Virus record (IMG/VR): IMGVR_UViG_3300031857_000619
Coordinates: 1 to 36,325 of that record
Length of the DNA stretch: 36,325 nt
Origin: a virus
Direction: 5' to 3' (one strand)
Shown here: piece by piece, positions 1 to 5,582 of the stretch
How the letters are laid out: each line of letters begins with the position of its first letter
How positions within the stretch are numbered: position 1 is the first letter of the stretch
Program-made: the position numbers and the translations under genes
Notes under the pieces: generated by a model
Told to the model about the DNA's origin: nothing
The model's input: only the letters and a program-made list of their open reading frames with translations
Database searches by the model: none

Positions 1-85
1 TAATTAAAAATTACGATATGTTGGAGGTCTGTGTGAGTGATACGCTTTCCTATACCCATGCGCACGAATTTCCGAACCCAAAATA

Positions 86-287
86 ATGAATGTGACACCC
101 CTCCGAAATTTTAAACAATCCCTTACTTCGCAGACGATTTTTAAGCGCACAAACGGACGGGCGAAAACAAGAAAGTGAAACAATAAGCCGCAAGGATATT
201 GAAGCGGACGAAGATAGACGGGCGCAAAAGGGGTCTAAAAACCTTGTTGACAGGGAAGCGCCCAATAAAGTGGACGTTAATTTTTAA
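86..287 (+). pseudogene. Possible small gene split by a frameshift
   Basis: An ATG at 86 opens a 30-residue basic reading frame ending at TGA 176-178. The +1 frame stays open across the same stretch and continues to TAA 285-287, giving a charged, acidic tail that reads like real protein (ISRKDIEADEDRR). Joined near the A-rich stretch at 164-176 they would make one protein of about 65 residues. This could be a decayed gene, a sequencing indel or a chance open frame. Otherwise I see nothing convincing in positions 1-342; the long opposite-strand frame at 50-265 looks like a shadow. Confidence 0.2.
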
Positions 288-342
288 CAAATGTTTTAAC
301 ATCTATTAACAAAAAGTATTACCTATATATAGTTAAACAAAT

Positions 343-350
343 TATTTTTG
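343..350 (+). promoter_or_regulatory. Candidate -7 box of the first early operon
   Basis: TATTTTTG fits the Bacteroidota -7 consensus TAnnTTTG and lies 34 nt before the ATG at 385. No clear TTTG -33 element is seen at the usual distance. Confidence 0.4.
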
Positions 351-384
351 CCCTATATTATTTAACTAAACAAAACTACTTACC

Positions 385-567
385 ATGAAAACAACTAAGA
401 AAACAACTAAGGCAACACCACAAGACAAAGCAAACTACATCATCGCAATGACTAAGGACATAGGCAGAGATTTTAAATACGCCATAGATACTGTCGTTTG
501 GTACACAATGACAGACAAAGAACAGGCGGAAGTGGAGAAGATAATAACCGAAAATTGGAGCAAATAA
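385..567 (+). CDS. Small hypothetical early protein (60 aa)
   Basis: A lysine/threonine-rich N-terminus (about residues 1-15) is followed by a predicted helical acidic C-terminal half. I recognise no family. The start is supported by an A-rich leader and by the promoter box at 343-350. It is the first gene of a group of three short genes that ends at the terminator at 1084-1111. A role early in infection is inferred from position only. Confidence 0.6.
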   Translation: MKTTKKTTKATPQDKANYIIAMTKDIGRDFKYAIDTVVWYTMTDKEQAEVEKIITENWSK

Positions 568-619
568 TTTTAACAGAAAAACAGACAGTCATTAATTAAC
601 CACTAAAAACAATACAACT

Positions 620-829
620 ATGAAAAACACAGTTAGAACATTATCAATTTTTATCTTCGCCTTCTATGGCTTATTCTTTGCCTATCTTGCAACTTCTATC
701 ATCGGAGGCTTCGCCCCTCAAGGGGTGACAGTTAGCATATTGACTTTTTTTATAAGTGTTTTATTATCTCTTGCTTGTGCCGTTGCTCTGTCTGCAATTA
801 TCACTACTGACAAACCAACCGCCCGCTAA
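620..829 (+). CDS. Small two-helix membrane protein (69 aa)
   Basis: Two hydrophobic segments are visible, roughly residues 8-29 and 36-61, separated by a short Gly/Pro-containing turn; the C-terminus is polar. This is the shape of a small inner-membrane protein. The start follows the leader ACTAAAAACAATACAACT, typical of this genome. Function is unknown; small early phage membrane proteins are sometimes superinfection-exclusion or host-takeover factors, but nothing here proves that. Confidence 0.65.
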   Translation: MKNTVRTLSIFIFAFYGLFFAYLATSIIGGFAPQGVTVSILTFFISVLLSLACAVALSAIITTDKPTAR

Positions 830-867
830 AGGGGACAAAATATTAACTAAACCAAAACAACAAACCT

Positions 868-1056
868 ATGAAAACAAAACACACAAGCGTAAGCAATAAC
901 ACGCTATTAGAAACAGCTAATCTGTTAGCGGAAATTTCATACCTTATCGAACGGGACTATTTGCACGTTTCTGAAAACATCAGCCCGTCAATAAAGAAAG
1001 CAATCGACCTAGAGATGGACAAGGTGCAAAAAGAAATTGAGCGCAGAGAGATGTAA
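868..1056 (+). CDS. Small hypothetical protein (62 aa)
   Basis: The protein is predicted to be all-helical with a charged C-terminus (residues 50-62 rich in K, E and R). No family is recognised. Its ATG follows an A/C-rich leader without Shine-Dalgarno. It is the last gene before a strong intrinsic terminator, so it closes the first early transcription unit. Confidence 0.6.
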   Translation: MKTKHTSVSNNTLLETANLLAEISYLIERDYLHVSENISPSIKKAIDLEMDKVQKEIERREM

Positions 1057-1083
1057 GCCATCTACGCCCGTCCTCACCTTCAC

Positions 1084-1111
1084 GCCTCACCCTAAAAAGT
1101 GGGGCTTTTTT
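1084..1111 (+). terminator. Intrinsic terminator of the first early unit
   Basis: A 7-bp stem GCCTCAC/GTGGGGC (1084-1090 with 1099-1105, one G-T pair) with an A-rich 8-nt loop is followed at once by six T residues. It lies 28 nt after the stop of the 868-1056 gene. Confidence 0.85.
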
Positions 1112-1142
1112 ATGCCCGTTATAAAAAGTAAAATGAATGTTG

Positions 1143-1160
1143 TATATTTACGGACGTAAA
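1143..1160 (+). promoter_or_regulatory. Promoter-like box with palindromic operator
   Basis: TATATTTA at 1143-1150 resembles the -7 box and overlaps the perfect palindrome TTTACG-GA-CGTAAA at 1147-1160. This lies 19 nt before the XRE regulator gene and just after a terminator, so it is a natural place for autoregulation. Binding by that regulator is inferred. Confidence 0.45.
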
Positions 1161-1179
1161 CGACACAAGCGGAAATTTT

Positions 1180-1428
1180 ATGACGTATCTGCACAACATT
1201 CGGGAGGTAAGAAGGCGCAAAAAAGTAGGTTTAATAGCCGTATCAAAGCAAGTAAACGCCCATCGTGACCGTATCAATAGGATAGAAACAGGGGACGTGA
1301 TACCCATTTTAGAGGGTATGGCAAGGGCTTTAAAACTCAATATTTGTCTTTTAACCGACCAAGAGGTCGAAATATTGGCGCAATTTCAATCAATTTTAGC
1401 CAAAAATGGGCAAAAACTAGGTAAATAA
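1180..1428 (+). CDS. XRE/Cro-type helix-turn-helix regulator
   Basis: This 82-aa protein has the layout of a compact HTH_3/Cro-CI domain. Helices 2 and 3 fall at about residues 20-37 (VSKQVNAHRDRINRIETGD), including the typical R-I-x-x-I-E-x-G turn, and are followed by a Leu-rich helix near residues 46-58. It probably binds DNA as a dimer and regulates the early region. It stands alone behind its own promoter-like sequence and palindrome (1143-1160), and the second DNA-binding gene at 1522 follows. The short C-terminal tail (about 60-82) could help dimerisation. Family assignment is firm; target and sign of regulation are inference. Confidence 0.8.
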   Translation: MTYLHNIREVRRRKKVGLIAVSKQVNAHRDRINRIETGDVIPILEGMARALKLNICLLTDQEVEILAQFQSILAKNGQKLGK

Positions 1429-1430
1429 GC

Positions 1431-1438
1431 TATTTTTG
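1431..1438 (+). promoter_or_regulatory. Candidate -7 box before the winged-helix gene
   Basis: TATTTTTG matches TAnnTTTG, 84 nt ahead of the ATG at 1522. A short palindrome CGCTT-AC-AAGCG lies downstream at 1486-1497 in the presumed leader and could be an operator. No clear -33 box is seen. Confidence 0.35.
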
Positions 1439-1521
1439 TGAGGTAATGACACACCCCTAAAAACTAGAGAATAAACGACAACAAACGCTTACAAGCGACT
1501 AAGTGAACAAATAGACTATAT

Positions 1522-1977
1522 ATGAAAGGAAGGCAGAGAATAGTAAAGGATATAAGAAGCCTATATATTGAAAATACCCCTTTTCGGGCGTTTCGTTCCT
1601 CAAATAAAGTGCCGTTGGCAGTTGACTTGTTTGCCGTCTTATTTGCCTTAAACCGCCTTGAAATCACTTTCATTCAATTTACGCTTCTCTTATCAATACA
1701 CGAGTTTAATATTTCCCTTGTCCCCGCTCGTCCGTCCGCTTTCTATGAGCTATTTATTAAGGGACAAGTAGCAAACAATTTTAAGACACTCAAACAAAAA
1801 CAATTGATTGAGCAGATACCATTCAATCCAATGCTAACACACACAGTAAAGAAGCCGAGCAAATGCTATCAATTGACGGACAAAGGGAAAAAAATAATAG
1901 CTTCATATACTTACCTAGTAAAGGACACACAGAAACAAGCGAAGAACGCACGACTGAAATACATAGACGGAAATTAA
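1522..1977 (+). CDS. Winged-helix DNA-binding protein (MarR/PadR-like fold)
   Basis: The 151-aa product has a helical N-terminal half. From about residue 75 it shows the pattern of a winged helix: a recognition-helix stretch (NNFKTLKQKQLIEQ), a strand-turn-strand wing, then YQLTDKGKKII, the 'L-T-x-x-G' signature common after the wing in MarR/PadR-type proteins (about residues 119-129). A basic tail follows. It sits between the XRE regulator and the long control region 1978-2278, so it may help switch the early operon starting at 2279. No ligand pocket can be judged. Confidence 0.6.
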   Translation: MKGRQRIVKDIRSLYIENTPFRAFRSSNKVPLAVDLFAVLFALNRLEITFIQFTLLLSIHEFNISLVPARPSAFYELFIKGQVANNFKTLKQKQLIEQIPFNPMLTHTVKKPSKCYQLTDKGKKIIASYTYLVKDTQKQAKNARLKYIDGN

Positions 1978-2039
1978 CAGTTTTTAACTTTTCGTTTCGT
2001 TTATTTTTTTATTGCTCCCTTTTCGCCCGTTCTCTTTCC

Positions 2040-2074
2040 CTTGTCTAAATTATTTTTTCGACTTGTCTAAATTA
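2040..2074. repeat. 13-bp direct repeat pair, candidate operator
   Basis: CTTGTCTAAATTA occurs exactly at 2040-2052 and 2062-2074, with starts 22 bp apart (about two helix turns). The pair lies in the 301-nt gene-free stretch 1978-2278 between the regulator genes and the next operon. Apart from this repeat and the promoter at 2190-2222, the stretch is T-rich without other visible structure. Confidence 0.45.
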
Positions 2075-2189
2075 GCTATTTTCACCTAGTGATTGAAAAA
2101 TATTTTTATTCTTGTAGCTTTATAACTGATTGATTTTCAGTATATTTTTTAGCTAGTTTATTTTTTAACAATTTATTTTGTGCTTCATG

Positions 2190-2222
2190 TTTGGAAGTCT
2201 GAAAAGTTTAAACATATATTTG
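2190..2222 (+). promoter_or_regulatory. Strong Bacteroidota-type promoter of the main early operon
   Basis: TTTG at 2190-2193 and TATATTTG at 2215-2222 are separated by 21 nt, an excellent match to TTTG-N19-21-TAnnTTTG. It lies 56 nt before the ATG at 2279 and is the likely start of the transcript that runs through the small-gene series. Confidence 0.8.
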
Positions 2223-2278
2223 CACCGTCAGAAAGGTAATACTTTCGATATTTTTAATAACTACTAAAAACAAAACAA

Positions 2279-2686
2279 ATGAAAAAGCAACAAAACACAG
2301 TTTTAGCAATATCTCAAATTGCTCAAAAAAATCCTCAAGGCTTCACAGTTGACCACAACTTGCGCCCTATTACTAACGGTTATTCAGTAGCCACTAAACA
2401 CACACAAAACTCTTTCGGGTTGACGGGCTTAGCCCATGTAGTGGCTATTGGCTTATTTCAAAACTTAGAAGGCTTCGATGGTGTAGGTGGTTGGCTCAAT
2501 ACTGACAACAATGAGTACTACTTTGACGCTATCAAAATTTTCAACACAGAAGCAGAAGCTAACTTTTACGCTTGGCAAAATGAGCAAATAAGTTTTTTTG
2601 ACCTCACTAACGGGATTGAGATAAAAACTACGTCCCCGACACTAACGGGAGCGATAGGGGCAAATGTAGGCTTCACAAGTAAGTAA
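2279..2686 (+). CDS. Hypothetical early protein (135 aa)
   Basis: This is the first gene after the strong promoter at 2190-2222, so probably strongly expressed early. The sequence is soluble and mixed alpha/beta. Features visible are an N-terminal basic segment, a central motif LTGLAHVVAIGLFQNLEGFD (about residues 48-67) and the aromatic stretch NEYYFDAIKIFNTEAEANFYAW, which suggests a compact domain. The leader is CTACTAAAAACAAAACAA. I recognise no family. A weak terminator-like hairpin follows. Confidence 0.65.
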   Translation: MKKQQNTVLAISQIAQKNPQGFTVDHNLRPITNGYSVATKHTQNSFGLTGLAHVVAIGLFQNLEGFDGVGGWLNTDNNEYYFDAIKIFNTEAEANFYAWQNEQISFFDLTNGIEIKTTSPTLTGAIGANVGFTSK

Positions 2687-2697
2687 AACAAACGGGG

Positions 2698-2725
2698 TGA
2701 AGTATCCGCACAACTTCAATTTTTT
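2698..2725 (+). terminator. Weak terminator or attenuator
   Basis: Stem TGAAGT/ACTTCA (2698-2703 with 2713-2718), 9-nt loop, then ATTTTTT. A 6-bp AT-containing stem is weak, so partial termination that lowers expression of the downstream genes is more likely than a full stop. Confidence 0.4.
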
Positions 2726-2745
2726 AAACTATAAAAACTAATCAC

Positions 2746-3072
2746 ATGAAAACAAAAAACATCAACTTTGAAGAAATCACCATTCGCCAACAAATAAGCC
2801 ACAGAGGCGGAGGTATAGAAATTGACCTTTCAAGTATAGCCAAAAGTTATGACGGGCAAAAAATGACCGCTTACCAAAACTATTTAGGCGGAGGTATGCT
2901 TGGAAAAATTGCCAACGACTGTACTATAAAAGAGTGGAGAAATAACCAACGCTTACTAGAAATAGCGGACGGGCTTTCGAGATACTTCCACGACTTAACT
3001 AACCATGACGAGGACGAATACGAAAGCGCAACCTTTGAGCAAAATCAAAACAGACCTTTATCAGCATATTAA
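2746..3072 (+). CDS. Hypothetical protein (108 aa)
   Basis: Two Gly-Gly-Gly turns are visible (SHRGGGIEI near residue 20, NYLGGGMLGKI near 48) with an acidic segment DEDEYES near 90. The ATG follows ACTATAAAAACTAATCAC, the recurrent leader of this operon. No family is recognised. It is flanked by other short early genes on the same strand. Confidence 0.6.
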   Translation: MKTKNINFEEITIRQQISHRGGGIEIDLSSIAKSYDGQKMTAYQNYLGGGMLGKIANDCTIKEWRNNQRLLEIADGLSRYFHDLTNHDEDEYESATFEQNQNRPLSAY

Positions 3073-3096
3073 TTAACAACATAAAAACTAGAAAAC

Positions 3097-3321
3097 ATGA
3101 CAAAAATCAAGCAAAACCTAGCAATTGACGGCAACTTTATTATCTCTTACTTGACAAAAGTAGCAGAGATACACCCCGACAAAATAGTGGAGTTGGGCAA
3201 ATTTAGCCACACTACTAGCAAACATATTCAGTATGTAGCAAAACTGAAAAATCTACCCGTAGTAAAAGCCACAAACACGCCCAACTTTATAAAACTAGCT
3301 TGGGGCGCAAAAGTAATCTAA
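3097..3321 (+). CDS. Small basic hypothetical protein (74 aa)
   Basis: A Lys-rich, predicted alpha/beta small protein with no recognised motif. It starts 25 nt after the previous stop, with the leader ATAAAAACTAGAAAAC. Its 3' flank holds the compact three-way-junction RNA fold at 3330-3371. Confidence 0.6.
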   Translation: MTKIKQNLAIDGNFIISYLTKVAEIHPDKIVELGKFSHTTSKHIQYVAKLKNLPVVKATNTPNFIKLAWGAKVI

Positions 3322-3329
3322 TCACAAAA

Positions 3330-3371
3330 ACGGGGACGGGTAAGCCGTAGTGTAGCGAAAACACACCCCGT
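3330..3371 (+). ncRNA. Compact three-way-junction RNA element
   Basis: Outer stem ACGGGG/CCCCGT (3330-3335 with 3366-3371) encloses two hairpins: ACGG-GTAAG-CCGT (3336-3348) and GTGT-AGCGAAA-ACAC (3350-3364). The first stacks directly on the outer stem and single unpaired A residues separate the rest. It lies between the stop at 3321 and the ATG at 3401. No poly-T follows, so it is not an ordinary terminator. It may be an mRNA-processing, stability or regulatory element. No known RNA class is recognised. Confidence 0.4.
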
Positions 3372-3400
3372 ACTATTTTCTAATCTCAAAAACCAAAACC

Positions 3401-3709
3401 ATGAGCAAAGTAACTAAAAAACAAAAAGCAATAATTGAAGCACACCTACGGGCTTCAATAAAGGACGATTTTGACATCAGTTGTCCGAAAGTAGGTGAAC
3501 AGTCTATGAAAACTATGGACGAGCTAAAAGAAGCCCTAGAAGAAGGGAAAACTATACACCAACTTCATAAGATAATAGAACAGAAGCACGTTTCAGTAAC
3601 TTCGCAACTTATGGCAGTCCCACAACTTATGGGACACATCTCCGAAGCGTACAGAAAAAGCTACACACGAGGTTTCAAAGATTTTTTAACTAGACTAAAC
3701 ATAAACTAA
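3401..3709 (+). CDS. Hypothetical protein (102 aa)
   Basis: A predicted mostly helical protein with a Lys-rich start (residues 1-12), an acidic middle (DELKEALEEGK near 46) and an aromatic basic C-terminus (YRKSYTRGFKDFLTRL). No family is recognised. It follows the structured RNA element at 3330-3371, which may control its translation, and it is followed after 2 nt by the next gene. Confidence 0.6.
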   Translation: MSKVTKKQKAIIEAHLRASIKDDFDISCPKVGEQSMKTMDELKEALEEGKTIHQLHKIIEQKHVSVTSQLMAVPQLMGHISEAYRKSYTRGFKDFLTRLNIN

Positions 3710-3711
3710 AC

Positions 3712-3939
3712 ATGGAAATCACAGTATTAGCACAGACAAGCCAACGCCACGCCAACAACTTCACCGAAAACTGTTTAGTTTTTGAAGCTACGGAATACGG
3801 CAAAAAAGTAGAAATAATAGTTGAGGGTGAATACGGACAGCGCACCTTCGGAATATACCTAAACGGGGAGCGCATGACAGCCACGACCAACTACCCAAAA
3901 GCAATAGGTCAAGCTATTTTAACACTAAACCAAAACTAG
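3712..3939 (+). CDS. Hypothetical beta-rich protein (75 aa)
   Basis: Short alternating strands (LVFEATEYGKKVEIIVEG, RTFGIYLNGERMTATTN) suggest a small beta fold followed by a C-terminal helix. It begins 2 nt after the stop of the preceding gene, so the pair is probably translationally coupled. Function unknown. Confidence 0.6.
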   Translation: MEITVLAQTSQRHANNFTENCLVFEATEYGKKVEIIVEGEYGQRTFGIYLNGERMTATTNYPKAIGQAILTLNQN

Positions 3940-3945
3940 AAAACA

Positions 3946-4146
3946 ATGGAAACTAAAATTAGCAGAACAGACTTTAGATTTATCCCATCAGGTTATGGAC
4001 ACTATAAAGTAACCTACACAAGCCCAAAGACGGGCAAAGAATGGACAAAAACTACTAGTAATATGTCGTTGATTGATGCGACTAAAAACGCACAAGAACC
4101 GAAGCAAAAAGACCTTAATTTATTAAAATCACTTTGCAAAAACTAA
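3946..4146 (+). CDS. Hypothetical protein (66 aa)
   Basis: It contains a strand-turn-strand stretch (GHYKVTYTSPKTGKEWTKTTS, about residues 18-38) that looks like a small beta-hairpin domain, followed by a Lys-rich helix. It begins 6 nt after the previous stop. No family is recognised. Confidence 0.55.
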   Translation: METKISRTDFRFIPSGYGHYKVTYTSPKTGKEWTKTTSNMSLIDATKNAQEPKQKDLNLLKSLCKN

Positions 4147-4152
4147 AAAGCT

Positions 4153-4542
4153 ATGAACACAATTTACCGACTAATGAACCACGACAACACCGACCAAAAA
4201 CCGCAATTTGAGAAATTCGACCTTGATGAATTAAACGCAAAATTTGGCACAAGTTACACAAGTGTTGAAGATGCCACCTTCGCAGACCCCGAATATTTAT
4301 TCAGCACGGAGGAAATGTTACATCACAACAAAGACAAAAGCGAATTATCTGCAAAAATCGAACAGCTCCGCACAGAAGTGATAGAAGCCAACGAAAAATG
4401 GAAAAACACCATTGACGAAATCACAAACCAATTAGACTACAAAAACGGGAGCATTTTTAGCTACAATCGTGACCGACTGATGATGTTTGTAGATGGTATT
4501 GAAGAAACGTCCGAAATGGTATTAAATAACCCTAAAAACTAG
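4153..4542 (+). CDS. Hypothetical acidic coiled-coil protein (129 aa)
   Basis: The N-terminal half is acidic (FEKFDLDELNAKFG, residues about 19-32). Residues about 60-98 form a long charged helix with heptad-like spacing (LSAKIEQLRTEVIEANEKW), suggesting a coiled coil and oligomerisation. It starts 6 nt after the preceding stop. Function is unknown. Confidence 0.6.
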   Translation: MNTIYRLMNHDNTDQKPQFEKFDLDELNAKFGTSYTSVEDATFADPEYLFSTEEMLHHNKDKSELSAKIEQLRTEVIEANEKWKNTIDEITNQLDYKNGSIFSYNRDRLMMFVDGIEETSEMVLNNPKN

Positions 4543-4544
4543 AA

Positions 4545-4622
4545 ATGAAAACCAAGCCAAACACAGACTACACGCTATTCTTGCTAGTCATTATTTTACT
4601 CATTGCGATTTTCGCCTCATAA
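4545..4622 (+). CDS. Single-helix membrane peptide (25 aa)
   Basis: The frame begins ATG at 4545, two nt after the stop of 4153-4542, and encodes a polar N-terminus followed by one hydrophobic helix (LFLLVIILLIAIFAS) up to the stop. The ATG is preceded by TAAAAACTAGAA, the usual start signal. The size and the tight spacing argue for a real membrane micropeptide, but no homologue is recognised. Confidence 0.45.
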   Translation: MKTKPNTDYTLFLLVIILLIAIFAS

Positions 4623-4634
4623 AAACTGTTAAAA

Positions 4635-4748
4635 ATGAAAACTGTTATTGAAAAACTATACTTAATTACTTTTATTTGTGCGGTATTACTTATGAAGTAC
4701 CGCTATAAAGCATCAAGATTTATAAAAACTAAAAATAGATACCTATGA
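4635..4748 (+). CDS. Small membrane protein (37 aa)
   Basis: One hydrophobic segment (about residues 8-20, LYLITFICAVLLM) is followed by a strongly basic tail (KYRYKASRFIKTKNRYL), giving an N-out or inner-membrane-anchored peptide with a cytoplasmic basic end. It overlaps the next start by ATGA (4745-4748), evidence of translational coupling. Function unknown. Confidence 0.5.
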   Translation: MKTVIEKLYLITFICAVLLMKYRYKASRFIKTKNRYL

Positions 4749-4978
4749 ACAAGCTACAAATCATTGAAAACATCTTCGGGGAAAACTACACCCCTCATCT
4801 TTCAACATCAAAGTATATAAACGGGGGATTTTTCTATCGAGCATACCCAAGAAAACAATTTTGGATAAATAGCACCAACTTAATAAAAACAATCAAAAAA
4901 GCGGAGCAATACGGGGCGAGGATAGGGGTATGTTTCCAAGAAAAATGTTTCGATATTTACTTCACCGAAAATACATAA
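4745..4978 (+). CDS. Hypothetical protein (77 aa)
   Basis: Aromatic-rich small protein (GGFFYRAYPRKQFWINSTN near residues 27-45) ending with a Cys-containing strand. Its start overlaps the stop of the preceding membrane peptide, and the next gene begins 2 nt after its stop. No family is recognised. Confidence 0.6.
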   Translation: MNKLQIIENIFGENYTPHLSTSKYINGGFFYRAYPRKQFWINSTNLIKTIKKAEQYGARIGVCFQEKCFDIYFTENT

Positions 4979-4980
4979 AA

Positions 4981-5076
4981 ATGACACCACAAGAAATCAC
5001 CAACCTAGCCGAAGACCTAAAGGCTACAATGACCGACAACGAACTAACTATTTTAATCATAAAACTACAACAATGA
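4981..5076 (+). CDS. Very small hypothetical protein (31 aa)
   Basis: The frame starts 2 nt after the previous stop and ends in an ATGA overlap with the next gene (5073-5076). The peptide is helical and acidic (EITNLAEDLKATMTDNELT). The tight coupling on both sides supports translation; function is unknown. Confidence 0.45.
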   Translation: MTPQEITNLAEDLKATMTDNELTILIIKLQQ

Positions 5077-5210
5077 AAAAACCAACGAGCATTAAACTAG
5101 ACGAGGAACTAAAAATGAAACTCAAATCATCAGCAAAGAAAGACGGCAGAACCTTACACGGGTATATCTTGCAAATTCTAAAATTAAGTCAACAAGTTAA
5201 AAACGACTAA
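5073..5210 (+). CDS. Ribbon-helix-helix (Arc/CopG-like) DNA-binding protein
   Basis: The 45-aa product fits a minimal RHH domain. A short strand (TSIKLD, residues 5-10) is followed by helix A (EELKMKLKSSAKKDG) and the turn R-T-L-H-G leading into helix B (YILQILKLS). The pattern 'I-x-L-D-x-x-L ... A-x-x-D-G-R-[ST]-L' is typical of CopG/Arc-type repressors, which act as dimers with the strand in the major groove. It starts in an ATGA overlap. It may regulate the phage operon or a host promoter. Confidence in the fold is good, in the target none. Confidence 0.65.
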   Translation: MKKPTSIKLDEELKMKLKSSAKKDGRTLHGYILQILKLSQQVKND

Positions 5211-5211
5211 T

Positions 5212-5319
5212 ATGGCACTAACCATCCAAGACCTAGAGAAGCAAGCGGCACAAGAGGGAGTACCCGTGTACGTTATACTAGACAGAATTGTATTCAATTT
5301 AACTCATTCAAAAAACTAA
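5212..5319 (+). CDS. Very small hypothetical protein (35 aa)
   Basis: A short frame starting 1 nt after the stop of the RHH gene: an acidic helix (IQDLEKQAAQEG) followed by a beta-like hydrophobic stretch (VPVYVILDRIVF). It is supported mainly by its tight packing between coupled genes and its codon continuity with them. No family is recognised. Confidence 0.4.
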   Translation: MALTIQDLEKQAAQEGVPVYVILDRIVFNLTHSKN

Positions 5320-5322
5320 ACC

Positions 5323-5496
5323 ATGACAGAAGTAAAAATCTCAAAAACTATTGAACGCCCTGAAAATATTTCGTATCTTGCATGGGTTAATTATGTTCAA
5401 ACCGAACTACAAAAAACTCAAGAAAAGAATTTAAAAACCGAACTCCGTAGCATCCGATATGGCGGTAATTATATTTTGAAAATGGAAATGAGATAA
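5323..5496 (+). CDS. Hypothetical protein (57 aa) whose stop lies in an attC-like site
   Basis: The ATG follows AAAAAACTAAACC, the usual start signal, 3 nt after the previous stop. The product is a mixed charged peptide (residues 28-46 rich in K, E and Q). Its TAA stop (5494-5496) lies inside the left core ATAAC of the first attC-like fold, the same arrangement as in the two cassette genes downstream. It may be the remaining gene of an older cassette whose left border is gone, or a phage gene that ended at a site used for insertion. Confidence 0.55.
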   Translation: MTEVKISKTIERPENISYLAWVNYVQTELQKTQEKNLKTELRSIRYGGNYILKMEMR

Positions 5497-5582
5497 CGGT
5501 TGGGTGTATGAGAAGGTTTGCTTGTAGAAACTTTCAAATTACCACTACCGTTGATAGCAAACTTTCTTATACACCTTGTTAT
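5493..5582 (+). repeat. attC-like recombination site 1 (complete)
   Basis: Outer cores ATAAC (5493-5497) and GTTAT (5578-5582) are complementary. After asymmetric spacers of 5 and 2 nt, an inner stem pairs 5503-5522 with 5556-5575: 20 pairs, two of them G-T. The loop is 33 nt. This R''-spacer-L''-loop-L'-R' layout with unequal spacers is that of integron attC sites, folded from single-stranded DNA. No integron integrase gene is in the window. Confidence 0.65.

Noticed and set aside
50-265. 71-aa minus-strand open frame at the left edge
   Set aside because: Ser/Cys/Phe-rich composition typical of an antisense shadow, and no leader or promoter in front of it.
1863-2048. 61-aa frame overlapping the end of the winged-helix gene
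   Set aside because: Its sequence is a shifted reading of that gene plus T-rich intergenic DNA giving Phe/Leu/Ser runs; no separate start signal.
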